DNA of 59,267 nt, taken from assembly GCA_037139735.1 (NCBI GenBank), contig JBAXFU010000008.1, forward strand, positions 1-59,267, written 5' to 3'. The DNA comes from UBA2402 sp037139735 (lineage in GTDB: Bacteria; Planctomycetota; Phycisphaerae; Phycisphaerales; UBA1924). How positions within the stretch are numbered: position 1 is the stretch's first letter; each line of letters opens with the position of its first letter. The position numbers were made by a program, and so were the translations under genes. Positions 7,752 through 16,873 of this stretch are shown in pieces. Under the pieces are notes generated by a model. That model ran no database searches, had not been told where the DNA came from, and was given only the letters and a program-made list of their open reading frames with translations.

Positions 7752-9968
7752 TCACGCCGCGCTGGCCATGCGTCGCCACCGTTGCGCCGCGTCGTCGCGA
7801 CCGAGCGCCCGGTACAACTCCTCGGCCACGGGCGCGAGGAGTCGTTCCGCGCTCCGACGCGCATAGGGGGCGTCGAAGCACGCCACGGCCTCGTCGAGCA
7901 CCAGTTGCGCCGCGTCGTACTGACGCTGCGCGAGGAGGGAGCGGATCAGGCCTTCCCGCACGACCAGGGCGCGGCGATCGTCGCGGTCGAACCGCCGGGC
8001 GCACAGGGACAACGCCTGGGCGAACCGCTGCTCGGCCATCTCGTGCTCGTTCATTCCCATCAACGCGAGGCCCAGGCCGCGGAGCGTCTCGATGCGATCC
8101 GCATCGCTCGCCGCCTCGTCGCCCTCGAGCCGCAACGCCTCGATCAGGGCCTCGTGCGCCTCCGCGTGTCGCCCGCGACCCAGCTGGATCCTCGCCAGCG
8201 TCGACAACCCCGCCAGCCGCGCCGCGCCCTCGTCGATGCACAAATCGGCGCGGATCCGCCGGGCGGCGGCCACTCGCTCGAGGCCCGCGTCGAATCGTCC
8301 CGCATCGGCGTCGAGTTCCGCCCGCTGATGAAGGATCGCGGCCAGTTCGAGCCGTTCGTTGGGCGTCGAGGCGGCCGCCAGCAACTGTTCCGCGCGACCG
8401 AGCGCGTCCGCCGCGCCCGCCGGGTCGGCGAGTTGCGAGGTCGCCGCCGCGTAGAGGCGATGCGTTCGAGCCAGCCCCACGCGATCTCCGGGCGCCGATC
8501 GCTCGAGGATCGTCGCCGCCCGCGCGAATCGTTCGGCCGCGTCGGGCGCGAGCCCCGCCGCCAGTTCCGCCTCGCCCGTCGCTCGCAGGCTCTCGGCCAC
8601 GTCGGGATGATCCGGGCCCAGCAGCGCGACCCTCGCGTCGAGGGCTCGCCGCAGATGCACCGACGCCCGCGACGCCTCGCCCTCGCGGAGTTCGATCACG
8701 CCCAGCGCGTGGTGAAGCCCGGCACGGAAGACCGGGGCGTGGATGCCCCTGGCCTCGACGCCGCCGAGCATGTACTCGATGGAGCCCCGCACGCCGCGAG
8801 ACCCGCCATCCCGGGTCAGGGATCGCTGCACCAGTTCCATCACGAGTTCGGAGCTGTTCTTCGCCTCGTACGCCATGTCGCGTTCGGCGACCACCTCGCG
8901 GTGGTTCACCGTCAGCACGCAGCACGCGCCCAGGAGCGCCGCCGCCGCGACGCCCGCGCCGGCGCACGCCCCGCGGTGACGACGCGCCAAGGCGGCCGCG
9001 TCCGCGAAGAAGCCCGAGGGCCCAGCCTCGAGGTGACGCTCGATCTCGATCGCCAACGCCTCTGCGCTCGCGTGGCGAGACGACGGATCGTTCGCGGTGG
9101 CGCGACGCACCAGCGTCGCGACCCCGTTCGCCGCCTCCGCCGCCCCCTCGTCCTTGAGCGTCTCGCCCGTCGCCGCCAGGTGCAGCAACGCGCCCAGCGA
9201 ATAGATGTCCTGCGCCGTCGTGATCACCGCCAGCGGATCGACCCGCTCGGGACTCACGCACCCCATGCCCTGCCAGCGCACCGCCGCACGCCACGCCTCC
9301 TCCGACCGCGGCTGGGCGTGCATCATCGCCGCCACCGACGCGTTCAGCCCCACCACCACCGCCTCGCCCGAAGGCGTCACCCGCACCGTGTCGGGCCTCA
9401 GGTCGCGGTGCACGATCAGGTGCCGGTGCAACTCGTGCACGCGGCGGCACGAGTCCACGATCAATCGCAGGCGCGCCGTCTCGTCCAACCCCTCGCACGC
9501 CACGTCCAGCGGCATCCCCTCCACGCACGTCTCGACCGCGTACACCCGGCCGTCGTCGAGCAGGCCTTCGCCACGGGGCATCGCGAACCCGCCGCCCTGC
9601 ACTCGCTCGAGCACCCGCCGCCGATCGCGAAGCGCCGACAGCGCCTCGAGCCCGCGAGCGCCCGCGTCCCAGACGCGGATCACCACGCGGGTTCCGTCCG
9701 ACGCGGCGCCCAGGTACAGGCGACCCGCGCCCGAGCCGCGGATGCGACGCACGAAGCTGAACTCGCCGGCCATCGAACCCGGCAACGGATCCCGCGTCGG
9801 TCCCGCCCGCCACTCGCGAACGAGCGACTCGAGGCCCGGCGCATCGGGCGCGACGCCCTCGCCCGGGTCGAGGTCCTCCCACGACACCACGCACGACCGC
9901 AGGATGCCCTGCTCGATGAACAACCCGAGCGACTCGCGCTCGTCCGGATGGGTGGGAACGGCCTCCAT
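7752..9968 (-). CDS. kinase-like protein with TPR-like tail (probable pseudokinase)
   Basis: This protein of about 738 residues has an N-terminal Hanks-type kinase domain (about 65-330), one transmembrane helix (AGVAAAALLGACCVLTV, about 345-362) and a long alpha-helical C-terminal region with TPR-like repeats. HRDLRPDTVRV keeps the catalytic-loop HRD, and SPERV and DIYSLGALLH keep the later landmarks. Three active residues are changed. The ATP-binding lysine appears as Arg in RVVIRVWD. The Asn after HRDLxPx is Thr. The metal-binding DFG reads GLN within VVVGLNASVA. It is therefore probably catalytically dead and may act as a membrane-bound scaffold or ligand sensor. Upstream in-frame codons (to 10073) look noncoding, so ATG 9968 is preferred. 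The gene stands alone. Confidence 0.85.
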   Translation of the reverse strand: MEAVPTHPDERESLGLFIEQGILRSCVVSWEDLDPGEGVAPDAPGLESLVREWRAGPTRDPLPGSMAGEFSFVRRIRGSGAGRLYLGAASDGTRVVIRVWDAGARGLEALSALRDRRRVLERVQGGGFAMPRGEGLLDDGRVYAVETCVEGMPLDVACEGLDETARLRLIVDSCRRVHELHRHLIVHRDLRPDTVRVTPSGEAVVVGLNASVAAMMHAQPRSEEAWRAAVRWQGMGCVSPERVDPLAVITTAQDIYSLGALLHLAATGETLKDEGAAEAANGVATLVRRATANDPSSRHASAEALAIEIERHLEAGPSGFFADAAALARRHRGACAGAGVAAAALLGACCVLTVNHREVVAERDMAYEAKNSSELVMELVQRSLTRDGGSRGVRGSIEYMLGGVEARGIHAPVFRAGLHHALGVIELREGEASRASVHLRRALDARVALLGPDHPDVAESLRATGEAELAAGLAPDAAERFARAATILERSAPGDRVGLARTHRLYAAATSQLADPAGAADALGRAEQLLAAASTPNERLELAAILHQRAELDADAGRFDAGLERVAAARRIRADLCIDEGAARLAGLSTLARIQLGRGRHAEAHEALIEALRLEGDEAASDADRIETLRGLGLALMGMNEHEMAEQRFAQALSLCARRFDRDDRRALVVREGLIRSLLAQRQYDAAQLVLDEAVACFDAPYARRSAERLLAPVAEELYRALGRDDAAQRWRRMASAA

Positions 9969-10153
9969 GCCGAGTCTTTCGGCCGTCCGATCGGGGGTGG
10001 GCCCAGAACACGCCCCCCTGCGCGCACCCGGTGAACGCCGATCCCCCGTGCGTGGGATGAATCGCGGCGGCACGACGTCGGGCTCGAGGCCGAGCGGGGC
10101 ACGGGTTCAGGCGCGTTCGCCGGGGGTGATGCGGCGGGGGCCGGTCGCGAGGG

Positions 10154-11032
10154 TCACTTGGGGGGCAGGGCCTTGCCGGTGCCGAGGTCCTGGCCGCGGA
10201 AGTGGCGCATCATGTCGCGCATCATCATGAGGCCGCGGGTGCGCTGCTCGGGGCTGGCGTGGCCGCCCACGTTCTGGTCCATGAAGCGGAACATGCGGCC
10301 CATGTCCTCGCCCTTGGGCTGGCGGGCGGGGTCCTTCATGCGTTCGCGGTCGCGCTGGACCTGACGACGGATGTCGGCGAGCCGCTCCTCGTCGGGCTTG
10401 TCGCTGGGGTTGCCGCCGACCGTCTCCATCGTCTTGACGAACTCGACGAAGGTCTTGTCGAGATAGCCCGCGCGATCCTGTTCGGGGATCTTGGTGTAGT
10501 CCTTGGCGTACTTGTCCCACATGTCGATGGCGAGCTTCGAGGCGTTCTCCTCGATCTGCTTGCGGGCCGCGCCCGCGATGCCGGCGGCGAATCCCGCCAT
10601 GAGCATCGAGTCGCCGCCGTCCATGGTGCGGAGCCTCGCGACGAGCTGGCCGATGAGCTCCAGGCGCTTCTCGATGGGAAGGCGATTGAACTCGTCGGTC
10701 AGCAGCGTGTAGTTGAAGACGTCGTCGAGCGGCCCGTTCAGGTAGTCGGGCTGAGGCACGGGACGAAGGGCGAAGTACGCCCCCACGCCGCCCGAGAGCG
10801 CCAGCGCCGCCGCGGCGATCTTCAGGGCGCGGATCGTGCCGGGCCGCTTGGAGGGATCCTCCATGCGAGTCCGCCACCACGCGCGGACCGAGGCGTCGAG
10901 CCGACGCATGGCGGCGAGGCCGGGAAGGCCGCGACGTGTCGGCCGGGGCGTTCCCTGCGGAGACCCGGCCGACAGGCCCGCGTCATCGAGGATGCTGGGA
11001 AGCGTCGAGGAGGATGGTGCCTGGGCGTCCAT
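10154..11032 (-). CDS. hypothetical single-pass membrane protein
   Basis: This 292-residue protein of unknown family has a disordered, Ser/Pro-rich N-terminus of about 70 residues and one transmembrane helix (IAAAALALSGGVGAYFAL, about 71-88). It is followed by a soluble, mostly helical domain with many charged residues, and a Met/Arg-rich end (RGLMMMRDMMRHFRG). If the helix is an uncleaved anchor, the C-terminal domain would face the periplasmic side. It starts 6 nt after the stop of the upstream prepilin-like gene and is clearly in one operon with it, so the two may act together at the cell surface. No enzymatic motif was seen. Confidence 0.78.
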   Translation of the reverse strand: MDAQAPSSSTLPSILDDAGLSAGSPQGTPRPTRRGLPGLAAMRRLDASVRAWWRTRMEDPSKRPGTIRALKIAAAALALSGGVGAYFALRPVPQPDYLNGPLDDVFNYTLLTDEFNRLPIEKRLELIGQLVARLRTMDGGDSMLMAGFAAGIAGAARKQIEENASKLAIDMWDKYAKDYTKIPEQDRAGYLDKTFVEFVKTMETVGGNPSDKPDEERLADIRRQVQRDRERMKDPARQPKGEDMGRMFRFMDQNVGGHASPEQRTRGLMMMRDMMRHFRGQDLGTGKALPPK

Positions 11033-11038
11033 GAGTGT

Positions 11039-11812
11039 TCACGTCCCGATCCCGCCGCCGAAGCGGACGATGTCTGCGAAGAAGTCGCGAGCCTGGGCGT
11101 CGGGGACGTAGTCGGCCTTGCCGACGTGCCAGTCACCCCAGAAGAGCCCGTTGCGATCCCACTTCTGGGCTTCGCCCATGTCGGAATCGCGGGAGATCTC
11201 CCTCCACCGCGGATGATGCCAGTCCTCGTAGTCGACCATGATGTACGACTTGTTGCCGGCCTTCTCGTAGGCGCGGCTCACGCCGAACTGCGGGTTCTTG
11301 ATGAACACGGCCTCGGCCGCGACCATGAACTCGCCCGCGAGGTAGCGGTAGCTCCAGCCGATCTGCGCCCACGTGGGACGCGCGTCGTCGCCGAAGCCGC
11401 CGTTGTCGGAGGGGCAGCGGAAGGGCTCGCTCACCACCCAGTCGGCGTTCTCGGTGGGCCTGAAGGGCAGCGGCGCGCCCAGGTACTTGGCCAGGATGTC
11501 GAGCAGCGTCGGGTCGTTGTCGTTGCCGCCCTCGTTGATGGGGCGAACCTTGGGCAGGATCTGCTGGCCGCGGGACTCGGCGTCCATGTACATCTGCAGG
11601 CCCTGCCCGATGCTGCGCATGTTCACCTGGCACTTCACGCGACGCGTGTTCTCCCGCGTCTTGCCCAGCGTGGGCAGCAGCAGCCCCATGAGCAGCGCGA
11701 TCACCGAGATGACCACCAGCAGCTCGATGAGCGTGAAGCCGCCCGTGGCACGAAGGCCCCGCCGGCACGCCCCCCGCACGAGTCGCGAATCGGATTGGAC
11801 TTGATCGACCAC
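11039..11812 (-). CDS. prepilin-like (type II pseudopilin) exported protein
   Basis: This protein of about 257 residues has a type IV prepilin-like leader: a basic stretch, then GGFTLIELLVVISVIALLM with cleavage expected before Phe, and the Glu at position 5 of the mature protein. The C-terminal part is globular and ends near GDWHVGKADYV, resembling the H-x-DG region typical of planctomycete DUF1559-like pseudopilins. These proteins are processed by a prepilin peptidase and held in the cell envelope; their functions are largely unknown. The start was set at GTG 11812 because GGGAG sits 7 nt before it; the GTG at 11779 lacks a site. A membrane-anchored hypothetical protein follows 6 nt downstream. 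Confidence 0.85.
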   Translation of the reverse strand: MVDQVQSDSRLVRGACRRGLRATGGFTLIELLVVISVIALLMGLLLPTLGKTRENTRRVKCQVNMRSIGQGLQMYMDAESRGQQILPKVRPINEGGNDNDPTLLDILAKYLGAPLPFRPTENADWVVSEPFRCPSDNGGFGDDARPTWAQIGWSYRYLAGEFMVAAEAVFIKNPQFGVSRAYEKAGNKSYIMVDYEDWHHPRWREISRDSDMGEAQKWDRNGLFWGDWHVGKADYVPDAQARDFFADIVRFGGGIGT

Positions 11813-12045
11813 GAAGGCACTCCCAAACACGATCCGGACACGCTTGGAACCGGCCTGACGACACGGCCCCGGGATTGTACGGGACCCGCGGCTCCGCGTT
11901 TCATCGGTGCGAATGGGGTTCGCCCGTGAACGGGGGGCGGATGCCCGATGGCGGCGATGCCTCCCGCCCCGCGAGGGGCTGCAGCACCGCATCACGTCGA
12001 CGGACGCAGTCGTCCCATGCTCGCCCGCACCGGGGCGGCGTCGGT
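11813..12045. other. intergenic between cytochrome and prepilin-like genes
   Basis: These 233 bp separate the 3' end of the cytochrome gene from the start of the prepilin-like gene, both on the minus strand. It holds the GGGAG site of the latter (about 11820-11824). No promoter hexamers of good quality and no terminator with a U-tract were seen. Confidence 0.4.
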
Positions 12046-13947
12046 TCAGCACCCCTGCTGCCAGAGCGTGAAGAACGCCTCGACGTCCATGCCGTCGACG
12101 CCCCCGTCGACGTTGAAGTCGACCGCGGGCGAGGCCTCGGCCCAGAGCGTGAAGAAGGCCTCGATGTCCATGCCGTCGACGCCGCCGTCGACGTTCACGT
12201 CGGCGAGGCAGGCGTAGAGGTCGATGGAGGCGAAGTCCATCAGGGTCGGCTCGCTCTTGCCGTGCAGCACCCACTGGTCGTAGGCGATCTGGCCCGCGTT
12301 GTTCGTCGTGTTGGCGTTGCGGAGGAACTCGATGTATTCCTTCGTCGTCGTCTGGTGATAGACCCGCACCTCGGCTCGCGACGCGCCGGCGGGCACCTCG
12401 AAGAGCGTGTCGTCCCAGTACTGACCGTCCGAGTACGTGTAGTTCACCGGCAGTGCCTGCACCGCCTCGAACGCCTCGTTGGTGAAGCCCATCGGCGGAA
12501 TGCGATTGTCCTTGTACACCTTGTTGTTGATGGCGAAGTGGAAGCCCACCCCCTCGGGCTTGCCCGTCGCCGCGGCCGCCGCGGCATCGAGGCCCAGGTC
12601 GCACTCGTAGACCTTGGTGTCGGCCGTCGCCAGCGACGCCGTGGCGAGGTCGTAGGCCCCCCGCTCGGCCACCACGCGCCCCTGCGCATCGAGGAACCTC
12701 ACGTTCAGCCACATGCGGCGGCCCTCGGCGTATCCGGTGGGCAGCTTGTGGCCGCTGTAGTTGATGATCCTCGTGTTGATGAACGGGCCGGCCAGCATCA
12801 CCTCAAGGTCGCTGGCCGCGGCGAGCATCTGCCTCGCGCGGTCGATCGACGCGTTCACCGACGCTTCCGAAAGGTACGTCGTGGCGTCGTCGTGGAGCGA
12901 TCGAACGGCGCGAAGCACCCACGTGTTGGCCCCGTTGAAGAAGTGCGACGGGAGGTTGTCGCGGACGACCGGACCGAGCTCGGGATGGCACCCCGTGCCG
13001 GTGGTCTTGGGCATGTGGCAGTCCTGGCAGGTGCTCACCGCCGACTGGTTGATGCCGAACCGGCCGTTCATCTCCACCGGTCCCTGCGCAAAGAGGCTCG
13101 ACGCCCACTCGCTGTAGGTGCGCTCCACCGGGAACTGCGTGAACTTGTCGTTGCTCGGCGGACGCTCGTTCAGGGGCGTCAGCACGTAGCTCCCGTCCTC
13201 GGCCTTGGCGTAGACCGGATTGCTCACGTCGTGACACGTCGCGCACATCCGCGAGGAGGTATGAAACGGCGACTGCAGCCACGGGTGCGGGTTGAGATAG
13301 CTGATGTCGAAGGGCCCGCGACGCCGGTCGTACGGGTCCACCACGTACGACCCGCTGTGCGGCGACGTCGCCGGGGGCGTCACGCCGTTGAGGATCGTCT
13401 CGTCCTCCACCGGGCTCTCGCCCGGGTGGTAGACGGGATCCACCATCCGGTGGCAGAAGTTGCAGCTCACGCCCTCCATGTCGATGTTGTTGAGCTGGCC
13501 GCCCGTCGGATCGAGCGCGACCCGCCCGCCCAGCCAGCCGCCGGGGGTGTGACACCGCAGGCAGTAGTCGCCCGCGAAGTCAGCGTCCTGGTTCGCGATC
13601 GCCAAGGCGGCGTGGAAGATCGGGTCGCGCGCGGACTGCCCCATCATGCTCGCCGCCCACGCCGTCATGGGTTCGTGAACCTCGTTGTAGCCGCCGTGGC
13701 AGAACGAACAGCTGTTCACGCTCTGGATCCGCTGCTGCAGCTTGTTGATCTGCGTGCCGGGGACGAAGAAGTCGTTTCGCGTCGTCGGAATGCCGCCCAT
13801 CGCGATGGCCATGCCGATGCCCGCCGCGACGATCGCCGAGAGCCAACCCGCCTCCGCCAGTCGCCACGACCCCCGACGCCGCGGCGTCGCCGCCGCCTCC
13901 GACTCGACGGCCGGTTCCCTGTCCGAGGTGTCTTGGGTTGTCGTCAC
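12046..13947 (-). CDS. pentaheme cytochrome c with C-terminal dockerin-like repeats
   Basis: This protein of about 633 residues has one N-terminal membrane helix (WLSAIVAAGIGMAIAMGG, about 35-52) that acts as signal or anchor. Five CxxCH heme c sites lie at about 80 (CSFCH), 129 (CLRCH), 162 (CNFCH), 235 (CATCH) and 307 (CQDCH, followed by MP). A non-heme domain of about 250 residues comes next. The end has two near-identical calcium-type repeats, DVNVDGGVDGMDIEAFFTLW and FNVDGGVDGMDVEAFFTLW, separated by about 10 residues. Such repeats are dockerin-like and common on secreted planctomycete proteins. It probably carries electrons outside the cytoplasmic membrane; the redox partner is unknown. 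The GTG at 13947 has GGGAG 8 nt before it; a longer frame to 14088 lacks support. Confidence 0.9.
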   Translation of the reverse strand: MTTTQDTSDREPAVESEAAATPRRRGSWRLAEAGWLSAIVAAGIGMAIAMGGIPTTRNDFFVPGTQINKLQQRIQSVNSCSFCHGGYNEVHEPMTAWAASMMGQSARDPIFHAALAIANQDADFAGDYCLRCHTPGGWLGGRVALDPTGGQLNNIDMEGVSCNFCHRMVDPVYHPGESPVEDETILNGVTPPATSPHSGSYVVDPYDRRRGPFDISYLNPHPWLQSPFHTSSRMCATCHDVSNPVYAKAEDGSYVLTPLNERPPSNDKFTQFPVERTYSEWASSLFAQGPVEMNGRFGINQSAVSTCQDCHMPKTTGTGCHPELGPVVRDNLPSHFFNGANTWVLRAVRSLHDDATTYLSEASVNASIDRARQMLAAASDLEVMLAGPFINTRIINYSGHKLPTGYAEGRRMWLNVRFLDAQGRVVAERGAYDLATASLATADTKVYECDLGLDAAAAAATGKPEGVGFHFAINNKVYKDNRIPPMGFTNEAFEAVQALPVNYTYSDGQYWDDTLFEVPAGASRAEVRVYHQTTTKEYIEFLRNANTTNNAGQIAYDQWVLHGKSEPTLMDFASIDLYACLADVNVDGGVDGMDIEAFFTLWAEASPAVDFNVDGGVDGMDVEAFFTLWQQGC

Positions 13948-14065
13948 GCGAGTGCTCCCGATTGAACCGTCATGACGCACGGCCGGGAGACGCCGCTCCC
14001 GCCGCCGCGCGTCGAAGAACCGGGCCGACGCGGCCGGACCGACAGCCCGGACGGTGGACCCGCTC

Positions 14066-14084
14066 CACACGATACGAGTGTGTG
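14066..14084. promoter_or_regulatory. inverted repeat in a divergent intergenic region
   Basis: CACAC at 14066-14070 and GTGTG at 14080-14084 flank GATACGAGT in the gap of about 290 bp between the divergent cytochrome and PEP-CTERM-like genes. It could be an operator for either gene. The minus strand within it reads TATCGT, a possible -10 for the cytochrome gene, which would then have a leader of about 120 nt with the GGGAG site. Confidence 0.35.
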
Positions 14085-14221
14085 CCACCGTTCGGTTTCA
14101 GGCAACCCCTCGCCACGATTCACCTTGCCGCCCCTGGCCCCACCCGACCCGCCTCGGGCCCATAACCCCGGGCGGGCCTCCTTTCGGCCCCCGTGCACGC
14201 CGCCGCGACCTCGCCATGCTG

Positions 14222-14227
14222 TACACT
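14222..14227 (+). promoter_or_regulatory. -10-like box before the PEP-CTERM-like gene
   Basis: TACACT ends 10 nt before the ATG at 14238, with a GAGG also present in between. This is the same hexamer and nearly the same spacing as at 30719 and 46059. Confidence 0.5.
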
Positions 14228-14237
14228 CGAGGCAGCG

Positions 14238-15176
14238 ATGCCGCGACCATGCCGCAAGATCCTGTGCCCGATGACCTTGCTGCTGATCGTCACCTCGCGG
14301 GCGTCGGCCACCGAGGCGTACACCGCCCTCGGGCTCGAGTTCAGCACCGACAACATCCGCTGGGCCCGCTCGATTCAGGTCCGGCCCGGCTCGCAGGTCA
14401 ACGTTCGCGTCACGGCCTCGTACGACGGCCCCCAGACGATGCACGGCCTGGCGTGGGTCAACTTCCAGCCGCTGATTCGCGGCTGGTCGAGCGAGCAGGA
14501 CCGGGTCCTCCCGTTCGTCGCCTCGGGCAGCCAGCAGACGGGACAAGTGGCCTTCGACAAGCCCGAGCCCGGCCAGGCCGGTTTCGGCCGCATCTTCCCC
14601 TTCGCGGCCACCACGCTGGGCCCTTCGCCCGGGGGCTTCGACACCACGCTGGCCACCCACGTCAGCCTCTCGCAGGGCGACCGCCTCGCGCGGTTGGCGC
14701 AGATCCGCACGACCAACGACATCGGCCAAGGCCCCCTCACCGGCCCCTTGGCGTTCAACAACACCAACGGCGCGGGGGGCATCGTGTGCGCGCAGGCCCC
14801 CGCCGAATCGCAGGCCCCGGGCCTTCGCAGCACCGCCACCAACGACCTGACGCTCTTCAAGTTCGGCATCATCGTCGATCCGTCGATCACCGACCGAACG
14901 CTGCAGGTGGAACTCCCCGCCGCGGGCATCTCGCGGTTCGGGACCGGCGGGGCCGTCGCGGGGTGGTTCACCACGGCCGCCCAGAGCGCCGGGGCCGTCG
15001 CGTACGTGCCGGTCATCTCGCGCGGGGGCGCCATCACCGTCCGGGGCGCGATCCCGGCACCCGGCCCGGCGATGGCGGCGGGCGCGCTCGCGGCGATGAT
15101 CGCCGTGCGCAGGCAACGGCCCCGACCCGGCTCCACTGGCTTATCGGAGGTGCGCAGGGCGCACACGCCGCCTTGA
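14238..15176 (+). CDS. exported protein with PEP-CTERM-like end
   Basis: This protein of about 312 residues starts MPRPCRKILCPMTLLLIVTS, a Sec signal peptide cleaved around ASA-TEA. The body is beta-rich with no enzyme motif. Near the end, IPAPGPAMAAGALAAMIAVR followed by Arg-rich residues resembles a PEP-CTERM sorting signal (Pro motif, hydrophobic helix, basic cluster), although 15 extra residues follow the basic cluster. The ATG at 14238 was preferred over 14193 because only it gives a clean signal peptide and it follows GAGG by 5 nt. It is likely processed by an exosortase system outside this window. Function unknown. Confidence 0.75.
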   Translation: MPRPCRKILCPMTLLLIVTSRASATEAYTALGLEFSTDNIRWARSIQVRPGSQVNVRVTASYDGPQTMHGLAWVNFQPLIRGWSSEQDRVLPFVASGSQQTGQVAFDKPEPGQAGFGRIFPFAATTLGPSPGGFDTTLATHVSLSQGDRLARLAQIRTTNDIGQGPLTGPLAFNNTNGAGGIVCAQAPAESQAPGLRSTATNDLTLFKFGIIVDPSITDRTLQVELPAAGISRFGTGGAVAGWFTTAAQSAGAVAYVPVISRGGAITVRGAIPAPGPAMAAGALAAMIAVRRQRPRPGSTGLSEVRRAHTPP

Positions 15177-15256
15177 CGATCCGCTCGTCGACGTCGCGGG
15201 TCCACCCCGCACCGGCGGTTCGATCCGGCGTTCCCCTGAACCGATGACGGCTGAGC

Positions 15257-16858
15257 ATGCACGACTCACTCGCCCGCCGACTCGCCTCCCGTCCATCGCA
15301 CCGTTCGGGCCGGGTGGGCGCCATCCGCCCCCTTGAAGCGCTCGACCCTCGCGCGATGCTCGCCGCGAACCTGGGCATCGAAATGGCCACGACGCTTCCG
15401 CCCATCGTCGTGCCGGGCGACAAGGTGGTGCTGGCGGCCACGGTGACGAACAGGGGCGATGCGCCGATGTCGGGTCCCGTCACGGTTCGCTTCCTTGCGC
15501 CGGACGCCTCGGGCGCGCCGACGCAGGTGGCGGTGATCACCAAGTCGGTCTCGCTGACGCCAGGCAAGTCGGTCGTGCTCTCGACCCGGTGGACCGTGAA
15601 CGACGCGGCCCCTCCCGGCGCGCACGACCTGACGGCGCGGCTCGACGCCTCGCCCTTCACCGGTTCGGCGGCCGACGACACCGCGACGCGGGCCGGCGGC
15701 CTGTCGCTCCGCTACCTCTTCGGCAACTTCGGCGCGCGTCGCAACATCGCCCTGAGCACGACCGACGACGACGGCACGGTGGTGACCTTCGCCCTCAAGG
15801 GCGCCGGCTACGGCGAGTTCCGGCCCGCCGAGTTCCAGGATCAGCGGGCGGGGCTCGACCTCATCGGCACCGACGGCTCGACGCAACTCACGATCACCGC
15901 CAAGGGCGGCGACAACGTCGCCACGCTCGAGAACACCATCAACGTCGCCGGCTCCCTCCGACGCCTTGACGCCAAGAGCGTGAACTTCAGCGGTTCGCTC
16001 GCCGTCGGCGGCACGCTCGGCGAGTTCGTGGCCCGCGACCTCGACGATCTCGACATGACCATCGCCGGCACGGGCGCCCCGATGCGGTTCACCGCCCGCG
16101 ACGCGTCGAACGTGCGGCTGTCGACGGCCACGCCCGTGGCGCAGCTCGACGTCGCTCGCTGGCAGTGGCTCGTGGCGTCGGCCGACCCCTCGCCCGCCGC
16201 GACGTCGTCCATCTCCGCTCCGTGGATCGGCAAGCTCACCGTCAAGTCGGACTTCAGCGCCATCACCTCCATCAGCGGCGCGGGCGCGCCGGCCCAGTCG
16301 CTGGCGTCGGCCCGCATCGGCGGCATCTTCGGAGGCCAGTTGGCCGTCGTCGGCAACATCGGCTCCTTCGCGGCCGGCACGATCGACTCGGGGATGCTCA
16401 TCGGCAGCGGCACGGTGGCCTCGTTCGCCGCCAACAACGCGACGATGGCCTCCGTCTGGGCGCGATCCATCGTGAAGCTGGACCTGGGCGCGGCCGACCG
16501 GATCGACGTCGCCGCGGGCTGCACCTTCGACGCGACGTCCCTGCCCGCGCTGGCCGCGGGCAACGGAGGCGTGATCAGCTGGGGCGCCGGTTCGATCGGC
16601 GCCATCGGCGTTCGCGGCTCGCTGGGCTGCGGCCGCTTCGCCTGCGGCGTCGATCCCGTCGACGGCAGCGTGCTCAACGCCGACGACACGATCGCGGGGC
16701 GCGGGACCATCGGCAAGATCGAGATCCGGGGCTCGGCCAACGACCTGATCATCGCGGCCACAGGCCTGCCCGCAACGGCCCGCATCGGCGGCGCGATGAT
16801 CCGCACCTCGCTCGACACCCGCTTCATGTGGCTGGACGACTCGCCCCTGTCGCCCTGA
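15257..16858 (+). CDS. LEPR-type surface protein with CARDB-like domain
   Basis: This 533-residue protein has a basic N-terminus followed by RPLEALDPRAML at about 24-35. This is a variant of the 'LEPRxLL' motif found at the start of many large extracellular planctomycete proteins and thought to serve sorting. A CARDB-like adhesion domain follows (PGDKVVLAATVTNRGDAPMS). The rest is a long beta-strand-rich region of repeated Ile-Gly-Ser/Ala-type strands, probably a beta-helix or propeller-like stalk. Near the end, DPVDGSVLNADDTI and IGKIEIRGSAND match the equivalent region of the protein at 17283-18866, so the two are paralogues. A structural or adhesive surface role is inferred. Confidence 0.82.
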   Translation: MHDSLARRLASRPSHRSGRVGAIRPLEALDPRAMLAANLGIEMATTLPPIVVPGDKVVLAATVTNRGDAPMSGPVTVRFLAPDASGAPTQVAVITKSVSLTPGKSVVLSTRWTVNDAAPPGAHDLTARLDASPFTGSAADDTATRAGGLSLRYLFGNFGARRNIALSTTDDDGTVVTFALKGAGYGEFRPAEFQDQRAGLDLIGTDGSTQLTITAKGGDNVATLENTINVAGSLRRLDAKSVNFSGSLAVGGTLGEFVARDLDDLDMTIAGTGAPMRFTARDASNVRLSTATPVAQLDVARWQWLVASADPSPAATSSISAPWIGKLTVKSDFSAITSISGAGAPAQSLASARIGGIFGGQLAVVGNIGSFAAGTIDSGMLIGSGTVASFAANNATMASVWARSIVKLDLGAADRIDVAAGCTFDATSLPALAAGNGGVISWGAGSIGAIGVRGSLGCGRFACGVDPVDGSVLNADDTIAGRGTIGKIEIRGSANDLIIAATGLPATARIGGAMIRTSLDTRFMWLDDSPLSP

Positions 16859-16873
16859 GCGATCCGGCCGGCT

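Noticed and set aside
11875..13965. A 696-codon plus-strand frame across the cytochrome gene
   Set aside because: The minus strand has five CxxCH sites, a signal helix and dockerin-like repeats; the plus-strand frame has no motifs.
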